From Burkholderiaceae bacterium (GTDB taxonomy: Bacteria > Pseudomonadota > Gammaproteobacteria > Burkholderiales > Burkholderiaceae_C), in contig JAEUOY010000022.1 in the NCBI GenBank assembly GCA_016790515.1, positions 1-60,406 on the forward strand: DNA of 60,406 bases, given 5' to 3'. The notes beneath the pieces were generated by a model. It made no database searches. It saw only the letters and a program-made list of their open reading frames with translations, and had not been told where the DNA came from. Shown here piece by piece: positions 26,213 to 35,743 of this stretch (position 1 is the first letter of the stretch; the number at the start of each line of letters is the position of its first letter). The position numbers and the translations under genes were made by a program.

Positions 26213-29188
26213 ATGAGCCACACCGCCCCCACCCGCACGCGCCTCACCCCGGCCCAGGCGCCCGAGTCGGCCGGCCCCAGCCGTGCCACGCTGCCGCCGC
26301 AGCCGATCAGCGCCGAGGTGCTGGCCGAGAAGTACACCAAGGGCGACGAGGCCACGCTCGACGACGTGCGCCGCCGCGTCGCCCGCGCGCTGGCCCAGGC
26401 CGAGCCGCCGGCGCAGCGCGAGACCTGGGAGGCGAAGTTCCTCGACGCGCAGCGCCGCGGCTTCGTGCCGGCCGGGCGCATCAACTCGGCCGCCGGCACC
26501 ACGCTGGCGGCCACGCTGATCAACTGCTTCGTGCAGCCGGTGGGCGACTCGATCTCTCAGCCCGAGGAGGGCTTTGCCGGCATCTACACCGCGCTGACCG
26601 AAGCGGCCGAGACGATGCGCCGCGGCGGCGGCGTCGGCTACGACTTCTCGCGCATCCGGCCGCAGGGCGCCTGGGTGGCGCCGACGCAGAGCAGCGCGTC
26701 GGGCCCGGTCAGCTACATGCGGGTGTTCGACCGCAGCTGCGAGACGGTCGAATCGGCCGGCAGCCGGCGCGGTGCGCAGATGGCGGTGCTGCGCTGCGAC
26801 CACCCCGACGTCGAGGCCTTCATCCGCGCCAAGGACCAGGGCGACCTGCGCAACTTCAACATCTCGGTGGGCATCACCGACGAATTCATGCAGGCGGTGG
26901 TCGTCGACGGCGAGGTCGACCTGGTCCACAAGGCCGAGCCCGGCCCGACGCTGAAGGCCGCCGGCGCCCGCCGCCGCGCCGACGGGCTGTGGGTCTACCG
27001 CAGCCTGCGCGCGCGCACGCTGTGGGACCAGATCATGCGCAGCACCTACGACCATGCCGAGCCGGGCGTGCTGTTCCTCGACCGCATCAACCAGGACAAC
27101 AACCTGGGGTATTGCGAGACGATAGCCGCCACCAACCCGTGTGCCGAACAGCCTCTTCCGCCCTACGGCTGCTGCTGCCTCGGCAGCGTCGACCTGACGC
27201 ACTTCGTGCAGCGCCCGTTCGAGCCCGACGCCGGTTTCGACGACGCCGGTTTCGCCGAGGTCTGCGCGGTGGCCACCCGCATGCTCGACGACGTGCTCGA
27301 CGTCACCGTCTGGCCGCTGCCGCAGCAGCAGGCTGAGGCGCGGGCCAAGCGCCGCGTCGGGCTGGGCTTCACCGGGCTGGGCGACGCGCTGGTGATGCTG
27401 GGCCTGCGCTACGACAGCGAACCGGCGCGCGAGATGGCACGCCGCATCTCGGCGGTGATGCGCGACGCGGCCTACGGCGCCAGCGCCGATCTGGCCGCCG
27501 AGCGTGGCGCGTTCCCGCTGTTCAACGCCGACCTGTACCTGTCGCGCGGCTCGTTCGCCTCGCGCCTGCCGCAGCCGCTGAAGGACAAGATCCGCGCCCA
27601 GGGCCTGCGCAATTCGCACCTGCTGTCGATCGCGCCGACCGGCACGATCAGCCTGGCCTTCGCCGACAACGCCAGCAACGGCATCGAGCCCGCGTTCAGC
27701 TGGAGCTACACCCGCAAGAAGCGCGAGAGCGACAACAGCTTCAAGCAGTACGCCGTCGAGGACCACGCCTGGCGGCTGTACCGCCACCTGAAGGGCGAGG
27801 ACGCGCCGCTGACCGAGGCCTTCGTCACCGCGCTCGAGATGAGCGCCGAAGCGCATGCGGCGATGGTCGCGGCGGTGGCGCCGTACATCGACACCTCGAT
27901 CAGCAAGACCGTCAACGTGCCGGCCGACTACCCCTACGAGGACTTCCAGGGCCTGTACCTGCAGGCCTGGAAGTCGGGGCTGAAGGGCCTGGCCACCTAC
28001 CGGCCGAATGCGGTGCTGGGCGCGGTGCTCAGCGTCGAGCCGGCGCCCGCGTCTTCCCCGCCGGCGGCCCAGCCGGCGCCGCTGCAGCCGACCGACGGCG
28101 CCAACCAGCGCCTGCGGCTCGACCGCCTGCCGGCACCGGTGCTGGCGTCGCTGCGCTGGCCCAGCCGGCCCGAGCTGCCCGGCGGCAACCGGGCCTGGAG
28201 CTACCTGATCCAGCACCCGCATGGCGACTTCTCGCTGTTCGTCGGCGAGCTGCCGGCCGAGGCCGGCCCGGGCCTGGGCCTGTTCGAGAAGAACCTGCCG
28301 TTCGAGGTCTGGGTCAACGGCGCCGAGCAGCCGCGCGCGATCGGCGCGATGGCCAAGACGCTGTCGATGGACCTGCGCACCAATGACGCGGCCTGGCTGC
28401 GGCTGAAGCTCGACGCGCTGGCCACCGTCGCCGAGGAGCGGGCCTTCGAGATGCCGTTCCCGCCGCACGGCGAGAAGCGGCTGTTCCCCGGCGTCGTCGC
28501 GGCCACCGCGGCGGTGATCCGCTGGCGCTGCGAGCAGCTCGGCGCGCTGCAGGAAGGCGGCCCGACACCGGTGCTCGACGCGATGTTCAGCCGCGACGAG
28601 CCACGCACCGGCACCGCCGGCACGCTGGCCTGGGCGGTGGACGTCGACAACCATGCCACCGGCGAGTCGTTCACCGTCACGCTGAAGGAGGTGTCGCTGC
28701 CCGGGCCCGACGGTGGCAGCGTCACCCGGCCCTGCGCGATCGGATTCTCGGGCAACTACCCGCGCGCGCTCGACGGCCTGGCGCGGCTGTTGTCGCTGGA
28801 CATGCGGGTGATGGACCCGGCCTGGATCGGCATGAAGCTGCGCAAGCTGCTGAACGTCGGCGAGCCGCTGGGCCATTTCATGGCGCCGGTGCCCGGTGAA
28901 CGCCGCCAGCAGACCTGGCCCAGCACCGTGGCCTACATCGCCCGGCTGGTGATCCACCGCTACGCGATGCTGGGCGTGCTGGATGAACAGGGCTGCCCGG
29001 TGCAGGCGATGGGCATCCTGGCGGCGCCGCTGGGCAAGCCCAACGGCATCGGCTCACCGGCAGAACTGTCGGCCGGCCCCGGCACGATGGCCGGCAAGGC
29101 CTGCCCCGAATGCGGCAACCACACGCTGATCCACAAGGACGGCTGCGAGTTCTGCACCGCGTGCGGCTATGTGGGGCAGTGCGGCTGA
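26213..29188 (+). CDS. nrdJ: Adenosylcobalamin-dependent ribonucleoside-diphosphate reductase (class II)
   Basis: A 991-residue class II reductase making deoxynucleotides without oxygen-dependent radical formation. The ten-stranded barrel domain spans about residues 30-610. C105 in [13 protein letters not shown] and C310/E312 in [13 protein letters not shown] are the redox and radical/active-site positions, with [15 protein letters not shown] near 475. The C-terminal extension (about 640-991) has duplicated TSCPD-like units and ends in a zinc-ribbon [18 protein letters not shown], the mobile thiol tail typical of the TIGR02504-type enzymes. Cobalamin is required, yet no B12 riboswitch pattern was found in the 156-bp leader. 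Confidence 0.93.
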   Translation: MSHTAPTRTRLTPAQAPESAGPSRATLPPQPISAEVLAEKYTKGDEATLDDVRRRVARALAQAEPPAQRETWEAKFLDAQRRGFVPAGRINSAAGTTLAATLINCFVQPVGDSISQPEEGFAGIYTALTEAAETMRRGGGVGYDFSRIRPQGAWVAPTQSSASGPVSYMRVFDRSCETVESAGSRRGAQMAVLRCDHPDVEAFIRAKDQGDLRNFNISVGITDEFMQAVVVDGEVDLVHKAEPGPTLKAAGARRRADGLWVYRSLRARTLWDQIMRSTYDHAEPGVLFLDRINQDNNLGYCETIAATNPCAEQPLPPYGCCCLGSVDLTHFVQRPFEPDAGFDDAGFAEVCAVATRMLDDVLDVTVWPLPQQQAEARAKRRVGLGFTGLGDALVMLGLRYDSEPAREMARRISAVMRDAAYGASADLAAERGAFPLFNADLYLSRGSFASRLPQPLKDKIRAQGLRNSHLLSIAPTGTISLAFADNASNGIEPAFSWSYTRKKRESDNSFKQYAVEDHAWRLYRHLKGEDAPLTEAFVTALEMSAEAHAAMVAAVAPYIDTSISKTVNVPADYPYEDFQGLYLQAWKSGLKGLATYRPNAVLGAVLSVEPAPASSPPAAQPAPLQPTDGANQRLRLDRLPAPVLASLRWPSRPELPGGNRAWSYLIQHPHGDFSLFVGELPAEAGPGLGLFEKNLPFEVWVNGAEQPRAIGAMAKTLSMDLRTNDAAWLRLKLDALATVAEERAFEMPFPPHGEKRLFPGVVAATAAVIRWRCEQLGALQEGGPTPVLDAMFSRDEPRTGTAGTLAWAVDVDNHATGESFTVTLKEVSLPGPDGGSVTRPCAIGFSGNYPRALDGLARLLSLDMRVMDPAWIGMKLRKLLNVGEPLGHFMAPVPGERRQQTWPSTVAYIARLVIHRYAMLGVLDEQGCPVQAMGILAAPLGKPNGIGSPAELSAGPGTMAGKACPECGNHTLIHKDGCEFCTACGYVGQCG

Positions 29189-29307
29189 GTGGCGAGCTGC
29201 GCCGCCCGAGCGGCGCTGTCGATGACAGCCTGAGCGGCAGGGCCAGCCGCCTGCACGATTGCGGCATCCGGGCCGCGAGCCGGCTGGTCCACGACTTCGC
29301 GGCGCAT

Positions 29308-29321
29308 TTGATCTCCATCAA
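29308..29321. promoter_or_regulatory. FNR/Anr box upstream of the octaheme nitrite reductase
   Basis: TTGATCTCCATCAA is a perfect match to the FNR consensus TTGAT-N4-ATCAA. Its centre is 110 nt before the chosen start codon; with the usual -41.5 activator spacing, transcription would begin near 29356 and leave a leader of about 69 nt. Activation under low oxygen fits the encoded enzyme. Confidence 0.8.
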
Positions 29322-29424
29322 CGAACTTGCAGATTGTCGCCCGATGGCGCACCAACCCGGTGCGGTCGCCGATCGCCGCTGTTAGCCTCGCGCCTGGCCA
29401 ATGGGTCCAACGAGGAAGCGCAGC

Positions 29425-31158
29425 GTGACAAGAATCCAGAACCCAACGTTCGGTCGCTCGGTGGCGGCAACCCTGGCGCTGCTGGCCGCATGGCTGTTCG
29501 TGACGCCGGCCGGTGCAGCGCCGGACATGCTCACCACCACGGCACCGCAACCCACCGCGCAGGCGCTGAAGGCCGCCGCGCAGGAAAAGGCCGGCTGCAC
29601 CGAGAAGTGCCATGCACCGATCAAGGCCTTCCACGACGACGGCAAGCACAAGACCCTGGCCTGCTCGTCGTGCCACGACAAGCTGGCCGAGCACAACGCG
29701 AACGAGAAGGTGCGACCGGTCACCAAGACCGACCCCGCCGTCTGCGGCGGCTGCCACCAGCCGCAGTTCGAGACGCTGTACAAGATGAACTGGGAGAAGA
29801 CAGCGCGCAAGGAGAAGAGCCAGGCCACCGGCCCGTCGCCCAACCCGGCGTTCGACAAGCTGATGATGCCGCACGGCTTCACCCGCGAGCACGCCGAGCC
29901 ACGCTCGCACGCGTTTGCGCTGTACGACCAGGTGGTGGTCGACCGCGCCTTCGGCGGCCGGTTCAAGAACAAGGCCGGCTGGGAGTTCCTGACCCAGGAT
30001 GGCGGCAACCTCAAGATCTGGCAGCACCTGGTCGACCAGTACCCGGGCCAGGACCACAAGGCGTTCAAACCCGGCACGGCCGCTGCCGCCAACCCGGTGT
30101 GCATGTCGTGCAAGAGCGCCGACCACATCCTCGACTGGGCCTTCATGGGCGACCCGGTGCCGGGTGCCAAGTGGAGCCGCACCTCCAAGGTGGTGGACTT
30201 CGTCAAGGACGTCAACCACTCGCTGAACTGCTTCTTCTGCCACGACCCGCACACGGCCGGCCCGCGCGTGGTGCGCGACGGGCTGCTGCAGGCCGTGTCA
30301 AGGCCCGAGAAGGACACGGTCTGGCATGCCGACAAGGACGGCGCGAAGATCGACATCCGCGAGCTGGGCACGCGCGGCTACACGCGCAAGATCGGTCTGC
30401 TGTCGCGCTCGGATTCCAAGCTGATGTGCGCTCAGTGCCACGTGGAATACAACTGCAACCCCGGCACCGATCCGACCACCGGCCAGCCGGTGACGATGGC
30501 CGATTCGCGCACCAACCACTTCCCGTTCAAGAAGGTGGTCGACATCGGCAAGCACTACAGCGACCTGAAGTTCCGCGACTTCAAGCATGGCATCACCGGC
30601 GCGATGCTCTGGAAGGGCCAGCACCCCGATGCGGAGAACTTCTACGGGTCGGTGCACCAGAAGGCCGGGGCCGACTGCGCCGACTGCCACATGCCCAAGA
30701 TGAAGGACGCCAAGACGGGCAAGATGTACACCTCGCACTGGCAGACCAGCCCGAAGCATTACGTCGAGGAGACCTGCCTGAACTGCCATGGCAGCTGGTC
30801 GGCCAGGCAGGCGGTCTACGCCATCGACTCGATGAAGAACCGCTTCCAGGGCAAGGTGCGCAAGGCCGAGTTCTGGCTCACGCGCATGATCGACAAGTTC
30901 GACGAGGCGCGAGGCCTCGGCGTCGAAGAATCCGTGCTGGCCCAGGTGCGCGAGAAGCACTACGAGGCGCACATCAACTGGGAATGGTGGACCGCGTCGA
31001 ACGGTGCGCATTTCCACAACCTGGACGAAGCGGTGGACTCGCTGAACAAGTCGATGCTGATCTCGCAGGAGGGCATCAAGCTGCTCGACGACGCGATGGC
31101 CGCCAGGCGCGGCGCCACGCGCACCGCCGCCGCGACCCCGGCGCCCGCGTCGCGCTGA
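29425..31158 (+). CDS. Octaheme c-type cytochrome nitrite reductase (TvNiR/NrfA-like)
   Basis: A periplasmic multiheme enzyme of 577 residues from GTG 29425, preferred because GAGGAA sits 7 nt upstream; ATG 29401 adds eight residues. A Sec signal peptide precedes APDMLTT. Numbering from ATG 29401, heme sites are CTEKCH (66), CSSCH (88), CGGCH (115), CMSCK (234), CFFCH (277), CAQCH (343), CADCH (426) and CLNCH (459). CMSCK is the lysine-ligated catalytic heme of ammonia-forming nitrite reductases. VEYNC (Y350, C352) matches the Tyr-x-Cys pair cross-linked in octaheme TvNiR, and GQH (Q407, H408) completes the pocket. The first heme site has CX3CH, one residue longer than normal. It would reduce nitrite to ammonium with six electrons. 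Confidence 0.9.
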   Translation: MTRIQNPTFGRSVAATLALLAAWLFVTPAGAAPDMLTTTAPQPTAQALKAAAQEKAGCTEKCHAPIKAFHDDGKHKTLACSSCHDKLAEHNANEKVRPVTKTDPAVCGGCHQPQFETLYKMNWEKTARKEKSQATGPSPNPAFDKLMMPHGFTREHAEPRSHAFALYDQVVVDRAFGGRFKNKAGWEFLTQDGGNLKIWQHLVDQYPGQDHKAFKPGTAAAANPVCMSCKSADHILDWAFMGDPVPGAKWSRTSKVVDFVKDVNHSLNCFFCHDPHTAGPRVVRDGLLQAVSRPEKDTVWHADKDGAKIDIRELGTRGYTRKIGLLSRSDSKLMCAQCHVEYNCNPGTDPTTGQPVTMADSRTNHFPFKKVVDIGKHYSDLKFRDFKHGITGAMLWKGQHPDAENFYGSVHQKAGADCADCHMPKMKDAKTGKMYTSHWQTSPKHYVEETCLNCHGSWSARQAVYAIDSMKNRFQGKVRKAEFWLTRMIDKFDEARGLGVEESVLAQVREKHYEAHINWEWWTASNGAHFHNLDEAVDSLNKSMLISQEGIKLLDDAMAARRGATRTAAATPAPASR

Positions 31159-31166
31159 CGGCCCGG

Positions 31167-31763
31167 ATGGCCGCGCCTGGCGACGCTCCGCGTGCAGCCG
31201 CGCTGCTGGGCGCGTCGCTGATCCTGCTGGCACTGTGCGCCGCAGCGGTGCTGGCGATGCAGTGGCCATCGGCCGGCGACGCTGGCCGCAGAGAGAGCGC
31301 CGCGGCCTTGTCGCCGCAGCAGCAGTACGACATGCTGAAGCGCCACCTCGAGCGCCAGCCCCGCGACGGCCGCGGCTGGGTGCTGTTCGCGATGAGGGAA
31401 TTCGAGGCCGACCGCTTCGATGCCGCCGCGGCCGCGTTCGAGCGCGCCGTCACCGTGTCGCGGCGGGTCGCGGCCGACCCGGCAGTCTGGTGCGAGTACG
31501 CCGATGCGCTGGGCATGGCCCGAGGCGGCAGGCTGGAGGGCAAGCCCACCGAACTGATCCACCACGCGCTGTCACTGCGCGGCGATCACCCGAAGGCGCT
31601 GGAGATGGCCGGCAGCGCTGCCTACGAGCGGCGTGACTTCGCGGCGGCCGCCCGCTACTGGCGCCAGCTGCTGCCGCAGATGCACCAAGGCTCGCGCCAG
31701 CAGGCCGAACTCACGGCCGCGATCGAACGCGCCGATCGACTCGCCGCGACATCGTTGCGCTAG
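31167..31763 (+). CDS. TPR protein of the NrfG/CcmI type
   Basis: A 198-residue membrane-anchored protein: one N-terminal helix (about 11-32) then TPR-like helical pairs (about 55-190, e.g. RDGRGWVLFAMREFEADRFD and AAYERRDFAAAARYWRQLL). This matches the C-terminal part of CcmI/NrfG, which presents apocytochrome to the heme lyase. It starts 8 nt after the octaheme reductase gene, so it is probably dedicated to maturing that protein, perhaps its unusual CXXCK or CX3CH sites. No heme lyase gene (nrfE/ccmF) lies nearby. Confidence 0.8.
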   Translation: MAAPGDAPRAAALLGASLILLALCAAAVLAMQWPSAGDAGRRESAAALSPQQQYDMLKRHLERQPRDGRGWVLFAMREFEADRFDAAAAAFERAVTVSRRVAADPAVWCEYADALGMARGGRLEGKPTELIHHALSLRGDHPKALEMAGSAAYERRDFAAAARYWRQLLPQMHQGSRQQAELTAAIERADRLAATSLR

Positions 31764-31876
31764 CCTCCGCGACACCTTGCGGCGTGCCGAAGCCGGCGAT
31801 GGCGCGAAACGCGACCCACCGCAGACCCCCTGCGTGACGGTCGGCTCGGGGTCGATGCGATCGGGCCGTGTATCGG

Positions 31877-32266
31877 TCAGGCCCTGGCAAGCAGCGCATT
31901 GGCAACCACGATGCCGACGGCGGTCAGCACCAGCGAGCCGACCAGGTGTGCGCTCGCCGCAAGCATCGCCCACCCATACGCCTGGCGCCCGATCAGGGCG
32001 ACGACTTCGGCCGAGAAGGTCGAGAAGGTGGTCAGCCCGCCGAGGAAGCCGGTGATGATCAACAGGCGCAGCTCCAGCGGCAGGCTGCTGTTGTGGCTGA
32101 AGAAGGCGCTGGCAACGCCGACGAGAAGCCCGCCGATCAAGTTGGCGGCCAGCGTTCCCAGGGGGAGGCTGGGAAAGATCGCGTTCAGCTGCCCGCCCAG
32201 CCACCAGCGCAGCAGGGCGCCGCAGCCGGCACCGCCGAACACCGCCAACATCGGAAGACCGCTCAT
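31877..32266 (-). CDS. crcB: Fluoride exporter CrcB/Fluc
   Basis: A 129-residue inner-membrane protein with four segments. GFLGGLTTFSTFSAE is the signature around the fluoride pore, and GALLRWWLGGQLN and GTLAANLIGGLLVG are further family motifs. It works as a dual-topology dimer exporting fluoride. It is convergent with the TPR gene. The leader 32267-32478 was checked for a fluoride riboswitch and does not show a convincing one. Confidence 0.95.
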   Translation of the reverse strand: MSGLPMLAVFGGAGCGALLRWWLGGQLNAIFPSLPLGTLAANLIGGLLVGVASAFFSHNSSLPLELRLLIITGFLGGLTTFSTFSAEVVALIGRQAYGWAMLAASAHLVGSLVLTAVGIVVANALLARA

Positions 32267-32478
32267 GTCGCTGCTTCTCCTTCGACAAGGCCGGAGCGGG
32301 CGGTGAGGCGCGCGGCGCGCTGCACGTCGGCGAGGCCTGCGTCCTCCCGTTCGGGGCCCGGCTCGGCATCATCGACCCTCGCGGGCGGTTGCCGGCGCCC
32401 GGCCGCCGCCGAGGCGGTTCAGTATATCGGCGGGCCCTGTGCTGCAGGTCGCCCTGGCGGCCGGCCGTGGACGAGGTG

Positions 32479-33465
32479 TCAATGCCCGGCCGGCGGCCTC
32501 GGGCCGCGCAGCGCCAGCAACTCGCCGACCAGGCCGCGCCGGAAGGCCAGCACGCAGACCACGAAGATGCCGCCCATGATCACGGTGACCCAGGGCCCCA
32601 CCTTGTCGGCCAGCTCGTTCTCGAGCGTGACGATGGTCAGCGCGCCGACCGCCGGGCCGAGGATCGTGCCCAGCCCGCCGAGCAGCGTCATCAGCACCAC
32701 CTCGCCGCTCATGTGCCAGTGCACGTCGGTCAGCGACGCGAGCTGGAACACCAGCGCCTTCATCGCCCCGGCCACGCCGGCCATCGCCGCCGACAGCACG
32801 AAGGCCAGCAGCTTGTACTGCGCGACGTCGTAGCCCAGCGAGATCGCCCGCGGCTCGTTCTCGCGGATCGCTTTCAGCACCTGGCCGTAGGGCGAGTGGA
32901 TCGTGCGGTGGATCAGCCAGAAGCCGGCGCAGAACACCGCGAACACGAAGTAGTACATCGCCTGGTTGTCGGCCAGCGGGATGAAGCCCAGCAGCGCACC
33001 GCGCGGCACGCCCTGCAGCCCGTCCTCGCCGCCGGTGAAGGGCAGCTGCAGCGCGAGGAAGAACACCAGCTGCGCCAGCGCCAGCGTGATCATCGTCAGG
33101 TAGATGCCCGAGCGGCGGATCGACAGCCAGCCGAACAGCGCGCCCAGCGTCGCGGCGAAGGCCGCGCCGGCCATGATCGCCAGCTCGGGCGTCACGCCGT
33201 ACTGCTTGGCCAGCGCCGCACAGACGTACGCCGAGCCGCCGAAGAACGCGGCATGACCGAACGACAGCAGCCCGGCGAAGCCCAGCAGCAGGTTGAAGGC
33301 CGAGGCGAACAGCGCGAAGCACAGCACCTTCATCAGGAAGGTCGGGTAGACGACCAGCGGTGCCAGCAGGCCCAGCGCGATCAGCGCCAGCCAGCCCAGC
33401 TGCCGCGTGCGCGACGGTGCCGCCACCAGCGGCACCACGGAAGAGACGGGGGAGTTCATCGGCAT
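32479..33465 (-). CDS. livM: Branched-chain/aromatic acid ABC transporter permease LivM
   Basis: A 328-residue LivM-type permease with eight to ten membrane segments. AFNLLLGFAGLLSFGHAAFFG is the diagnostic family motif, and the cytoplasmic loop SPYGQVLKAIRENEPRAISL contacts the ATPases. It is the last gene of the uptake cluster. It follows livH by 14 nt. The cluster also holds an acyl-CoA ligase, so the imported compound is probably an organic or aromatic acid and not leucine. Confidence 0.94.
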   Translation of the reverse strand: MPMNSPVSSVVPLVAAPSRTRQLGWLALIALGLLAPLVVYPTFLMKVLCFALFASAFNLLLGFAGLLSFGHAAFFGGSAYVCAALAKQYGVTPELAIMAGAAFAATLGALFGWLSIRRSGIYLTMITLALAQLVFFLALQLPFTGGEDGLQGVPRGALLGFIPLADNQAMYYFVFAVFCAGFWLIHRTIHSPYGQVLKAIRENEPRAISLGYDVAQYKLLAFVLSAAMAGVAGAMKALVFQLASLTDVHWHMSGEVVLMTLLGGLGTILGPAVGALTIVTLENELADKVGPWVTVIMGGIFVVCVLAFRRGLVGELLALRGPRPPAGH

Positions 33466-33479
33466 GCTCCTTCAGGGCA

Positions 33480-34364
33480 TCAGGCCTGCTTGCCGAACAG
33501 GCCGGCGGGGCGGAACAGCAGCACGACGATCATGATCACGAAGATCACCACCGCCGAGGCTTCGGGGTACAGGAGCTTGCACAGGCCCTCGACCAGGCCG
33601 AGGCCGAGACCGGTGACGATCGAGCCGGCGATCGAGCCCATGCCGCCGATCACCACCACCGCGAACACCACGATGATCAGGTTCGACCCCATCACCGGGT
33701 TGACCTGCATGACCGGCGCGGCCAGCACGCCGGCGAAGGCGGCCAGCGCGACGCCGGCGCCGTAGGTGGCGGTCACCAGCACCGGCACGTTGATGCCCAG
33801 TGCCTGCACCAGCCGAGGCTTCTCGGTCGCCGCGCGCAGCGTCGCGCCCAGCGGCGTGCGCTCGATCAGGTACCAGGTACCCGCGCACACCGCCAGCGAG
33901 GCCAGCACCACCCAGCCGCGGTACAGCGGCATGAACATGAAGCCCAGGTCGACGCCGCCCTGCAGCGCCTCGGGCGGCGCGTACGACTGGCCCGAGACGC
34001 CGAAGTAGTAGCGGAACACGCCCTCGGCGATCAGCGCCAGGCCGAAGGTCAGCAGCAGCCCGTACAGGTGGTCCAGCTCGTACAGGTGGCGCAGCATCGT
34101 GCGCTCGATCAGCACGCCCAGCAGCCCGACCGCGAGCGGCGCCACCGCCAGCGCGACCCAGTAGCTCATGCCCAGGAATTCGAGCCCGAGCAGGGCGACG
34201 AAGGCGCCGATCATGTAGAGCGCGCCGTGCGCGAAGTTGATGATGTTCAGCAGGCCGAAGATCACCGCCAGGCCGAGGCTGAGCACGGCGTAGAACGAGC
34301 CGTTGATCAGGCCCAGCAGCAGCTGGCCGAACAGGGCTTGCGAGGAGAGGCCGAAGAGGGTCAT
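33480..34364 (-). CDS. livH: Branched-chain/aromatic acid ABC transporter permease LivH
   Basis: A 294-residue LivH-type permease. LINGSFYAVLSLGLAVIFG and INFAHGALYMIGAF are the hallmark N-terminal segments, and GTWYLIERTPLGATLRAATE is the ATPase contact loop. The start MTLFGL at 34364 places the first helix correctly; an upstream ATG at 34421 would add a basic, improbable leader. The partner permease is livM. Confidence 0.94.
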   Translation of the reverse strand: MTLFGLSSQALFGQLLLGLINGSFYAVLSLGLAVIFGLLNIINFAHGALYMIGAFVALLGLEFLGMSYWVALAVAPLAVGLLGVLIERTMLRHLYELDHLYGLLLTFGLALIAEGVFRYYFGVSGQSYAPPEALQGGVDLGFMFMPLYRGWVVLASLAVCAGTWYLIERTPLGATLRAATEKPRLVQALGINVPVLVTATYGAGVALAAFAGVLAAPVMQVNPVMGSNLIIVVFAVVVIGGMGSIAGSIVTGLGLGLVEGLCKLLYPEASAVVIFVIMIVVLLFRPAGLFGKQA

Positions 34365-34473
34365 GCGGGGGCTCCCGGTGGGGCTGCGCCCGCGCGGCGC
34401 CTGCAGCGGCGCGGCGGGCATCGGTCGGCCGCGCCCGCACGCGCTGCGCGGGCGTGGCCGCTCACGGGGCGGC

Positions 34474-35682
34474 CTACTTGCCGGCCACCAGCGGGCACTT
34501 GCTGGCCGCCAGCGGCTGGAAGGCCTCGGCAGCGGGAATCGTCGCGCGCACGTGGTAGTAGTCCCAGGGCGTGGTCGACTCGGCCGGCTTCTTCACCTGC
34601 AGCAGGTACATGTCGTGCACCATGCGGCCGTCGTCGCGGATGCTGCCGTTCTTCGCGAAGAAGTCGTTGACCGGCGTCTTCTTCATCTGCGACATCACCT
34701 TCTGGGTGTCGTCGCTGCCGATCGCCTTGACCGCCTTCAGGTAGTGCATCACCGACGAGTACTGGCCGGCCTGCACCATCGTCGGCATGCGCTTGTGCTG
34801 GTCGAAGAAGCGCCTGGACCAGGCACGGGTCTCGTCGTTGAGGTTCCAGTAGAAGCCTTCGGTCAGGTACATGTTCTGCGTCACCTTCAGGCCCAGCGAA
34901 TGCACGTCGGTGATGAACATCAGCAGCCCGGCCAGCGACTGCTTGGGCGTGACGCCGAACTCGGCGGCCTGCTTGATCGCGTTGATCGTGTCGCCGCCGG
35001 CGTTGGCCAGGCCGATGATCTGCGCTCCCGAGCCCTGGGCCTTGAGCAGGAACGACGAGAAGTCCGAGCCCGGGAACGGGTGGCGCACGGCGCCCAGCAC
35101 CTCGCCGCCGTTGGCCTTGACGACGTCGCCGGCATCCTTCTCCAGCGAATGGCCGAAGGCGTAGTCGGCGGTCAGGAAGAACCACTTCCTGCCGCCGGCC
35201 TTGGTGACGGCCTTGGCGGTGCCGTTGGCCACCGCGTAGGTGTCGTAGGTCCAGTGCACGCTGACGTCGTTGCAGTCCTCGTTGGTCACGCGGGTCGACG
35301 CGGCGCCCGAGATCAGCGCGATGCGGTTCTTCTCCTTGGCGATCTTCTGCACCGCCAGCGCCACCGAGGTGGTCACCAGTTCGCTGGCGACGTCGACCTT
35401 CTCGCGCTCGAACCACTCGCGCGCCTTGTTGGCGGCGATGTCACCCTTGTTCTGGTGGTCGGCCGAGAGCATCTCGACCTTGAACGCCGGCTTCTCCCTG
35501 GCCACGAAGTCGTCGATCGCCATCCTGGTGGCGAGCACCGCGCCCTTGCCCGAGACGTCGGAGTAGACCCCCGACAGGTCGGTCAGCACGCCGATGCGCA
35601 CGGCGTTGTCGGAGATCTGCGCCTGGGCGGGCGCGAAGGCGGCGGCCAGCACGGCGGCCAGCGTCAGTTTCTCGAAGGTCAT
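34474..35682 (-). CDS. Periplasmic substrate-binding protein of the Liv-type transporter
   Basis: A 402-residue type I periplasmic binding protein with a Sec signal (MTFEKLTLAAVLAAAFAPAQA). The mature part begins QISDNAVRIGVLTDLSGVYSDVSG, typical of the binding proteins for aromatic or dicarboxylic acids rather than LivJ itself. Two lobes can be traced (GGRKWFFLTADYAFGHSLE starts the second). It lies between livH and livF in the minus-strand cluster, so the order is ligase-livG-livF-SBP-livH-livM. Confidence 0.92.
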   Translation of the reverse strand: MTFEKLTLAAVLAAAFAPAQAQISDNAVRIGVLTDLSGVYSDVSGKGAVLATRMAIDDFVAREKPAFKVEMLSADHQNKGDIAANKAREWFEREKVDVASELVTTSVALAVQKIAKEKNRIALISGAASTRVTNEDCNDVSVHWTYDTYAVANGTAKAVTKAGGRKWFFLTADYAFGHSLEKDAGDVVKANGGEVLGAVRHPFPGSDFSSFLLKAQGSGAQIIGLANAGGDTINAIKQAAEFGVTPKQSLAGLLMFITDVHSLGLKVTQNMYLTEGFYWNLNDETRAWSRRFFDQHKRMPTMVQAGQYSSVMHYLKAVKAIGSDDTQKVMSQMKKTPVNDFFAKNGSIRDDGRMVHDMYLLQVKKPAESTTPWDYYHVRATIPAAEAFQPLAASKCPLVAGK

Positions 35683-35704
35683 GCTCGTCTCCTGGTGAAC
35701 ATTG

Positions 35705-35731
35705 GGGTCGAAAGGGTCGAAGGGGTCGAAG
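35705..35731. repeat. Three tandem 9-bp units GGGTCGAAR
   Basis: GGGTCGAAA, GGGTCGAAG, GGGTCGAAG are followed by a degenerate fourth unit (GGGTGGCAG). They fill the short gap between livF and the binding-protein gene, within the leader of the latter. No function is evident; slippage could alter spacing. Confidence 0.7.
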
Positions 35732-35743
35732 GGGTGGCAGGGT

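Noticed and set aside
26129-28957. Very long open frame (942 codons) antisense to nrdJ
   Set aside because: It mirrors the third-position GC bias of nrdJ, shows no recognisable domain, and is rich in Arg/Gly/Ala. It is a shadow.
32267-32478. Possible fluoride riboswitch in the crcB leader (GATGATGCC and GAACCGCC occur on the minus strand)
   Set aside because: The required order of the 5' GATGG block, its pseudoknot partner and the TGATG-CCT block could not be fitted. A covariance-model scan for the crcB motif (RF01734) would decide.
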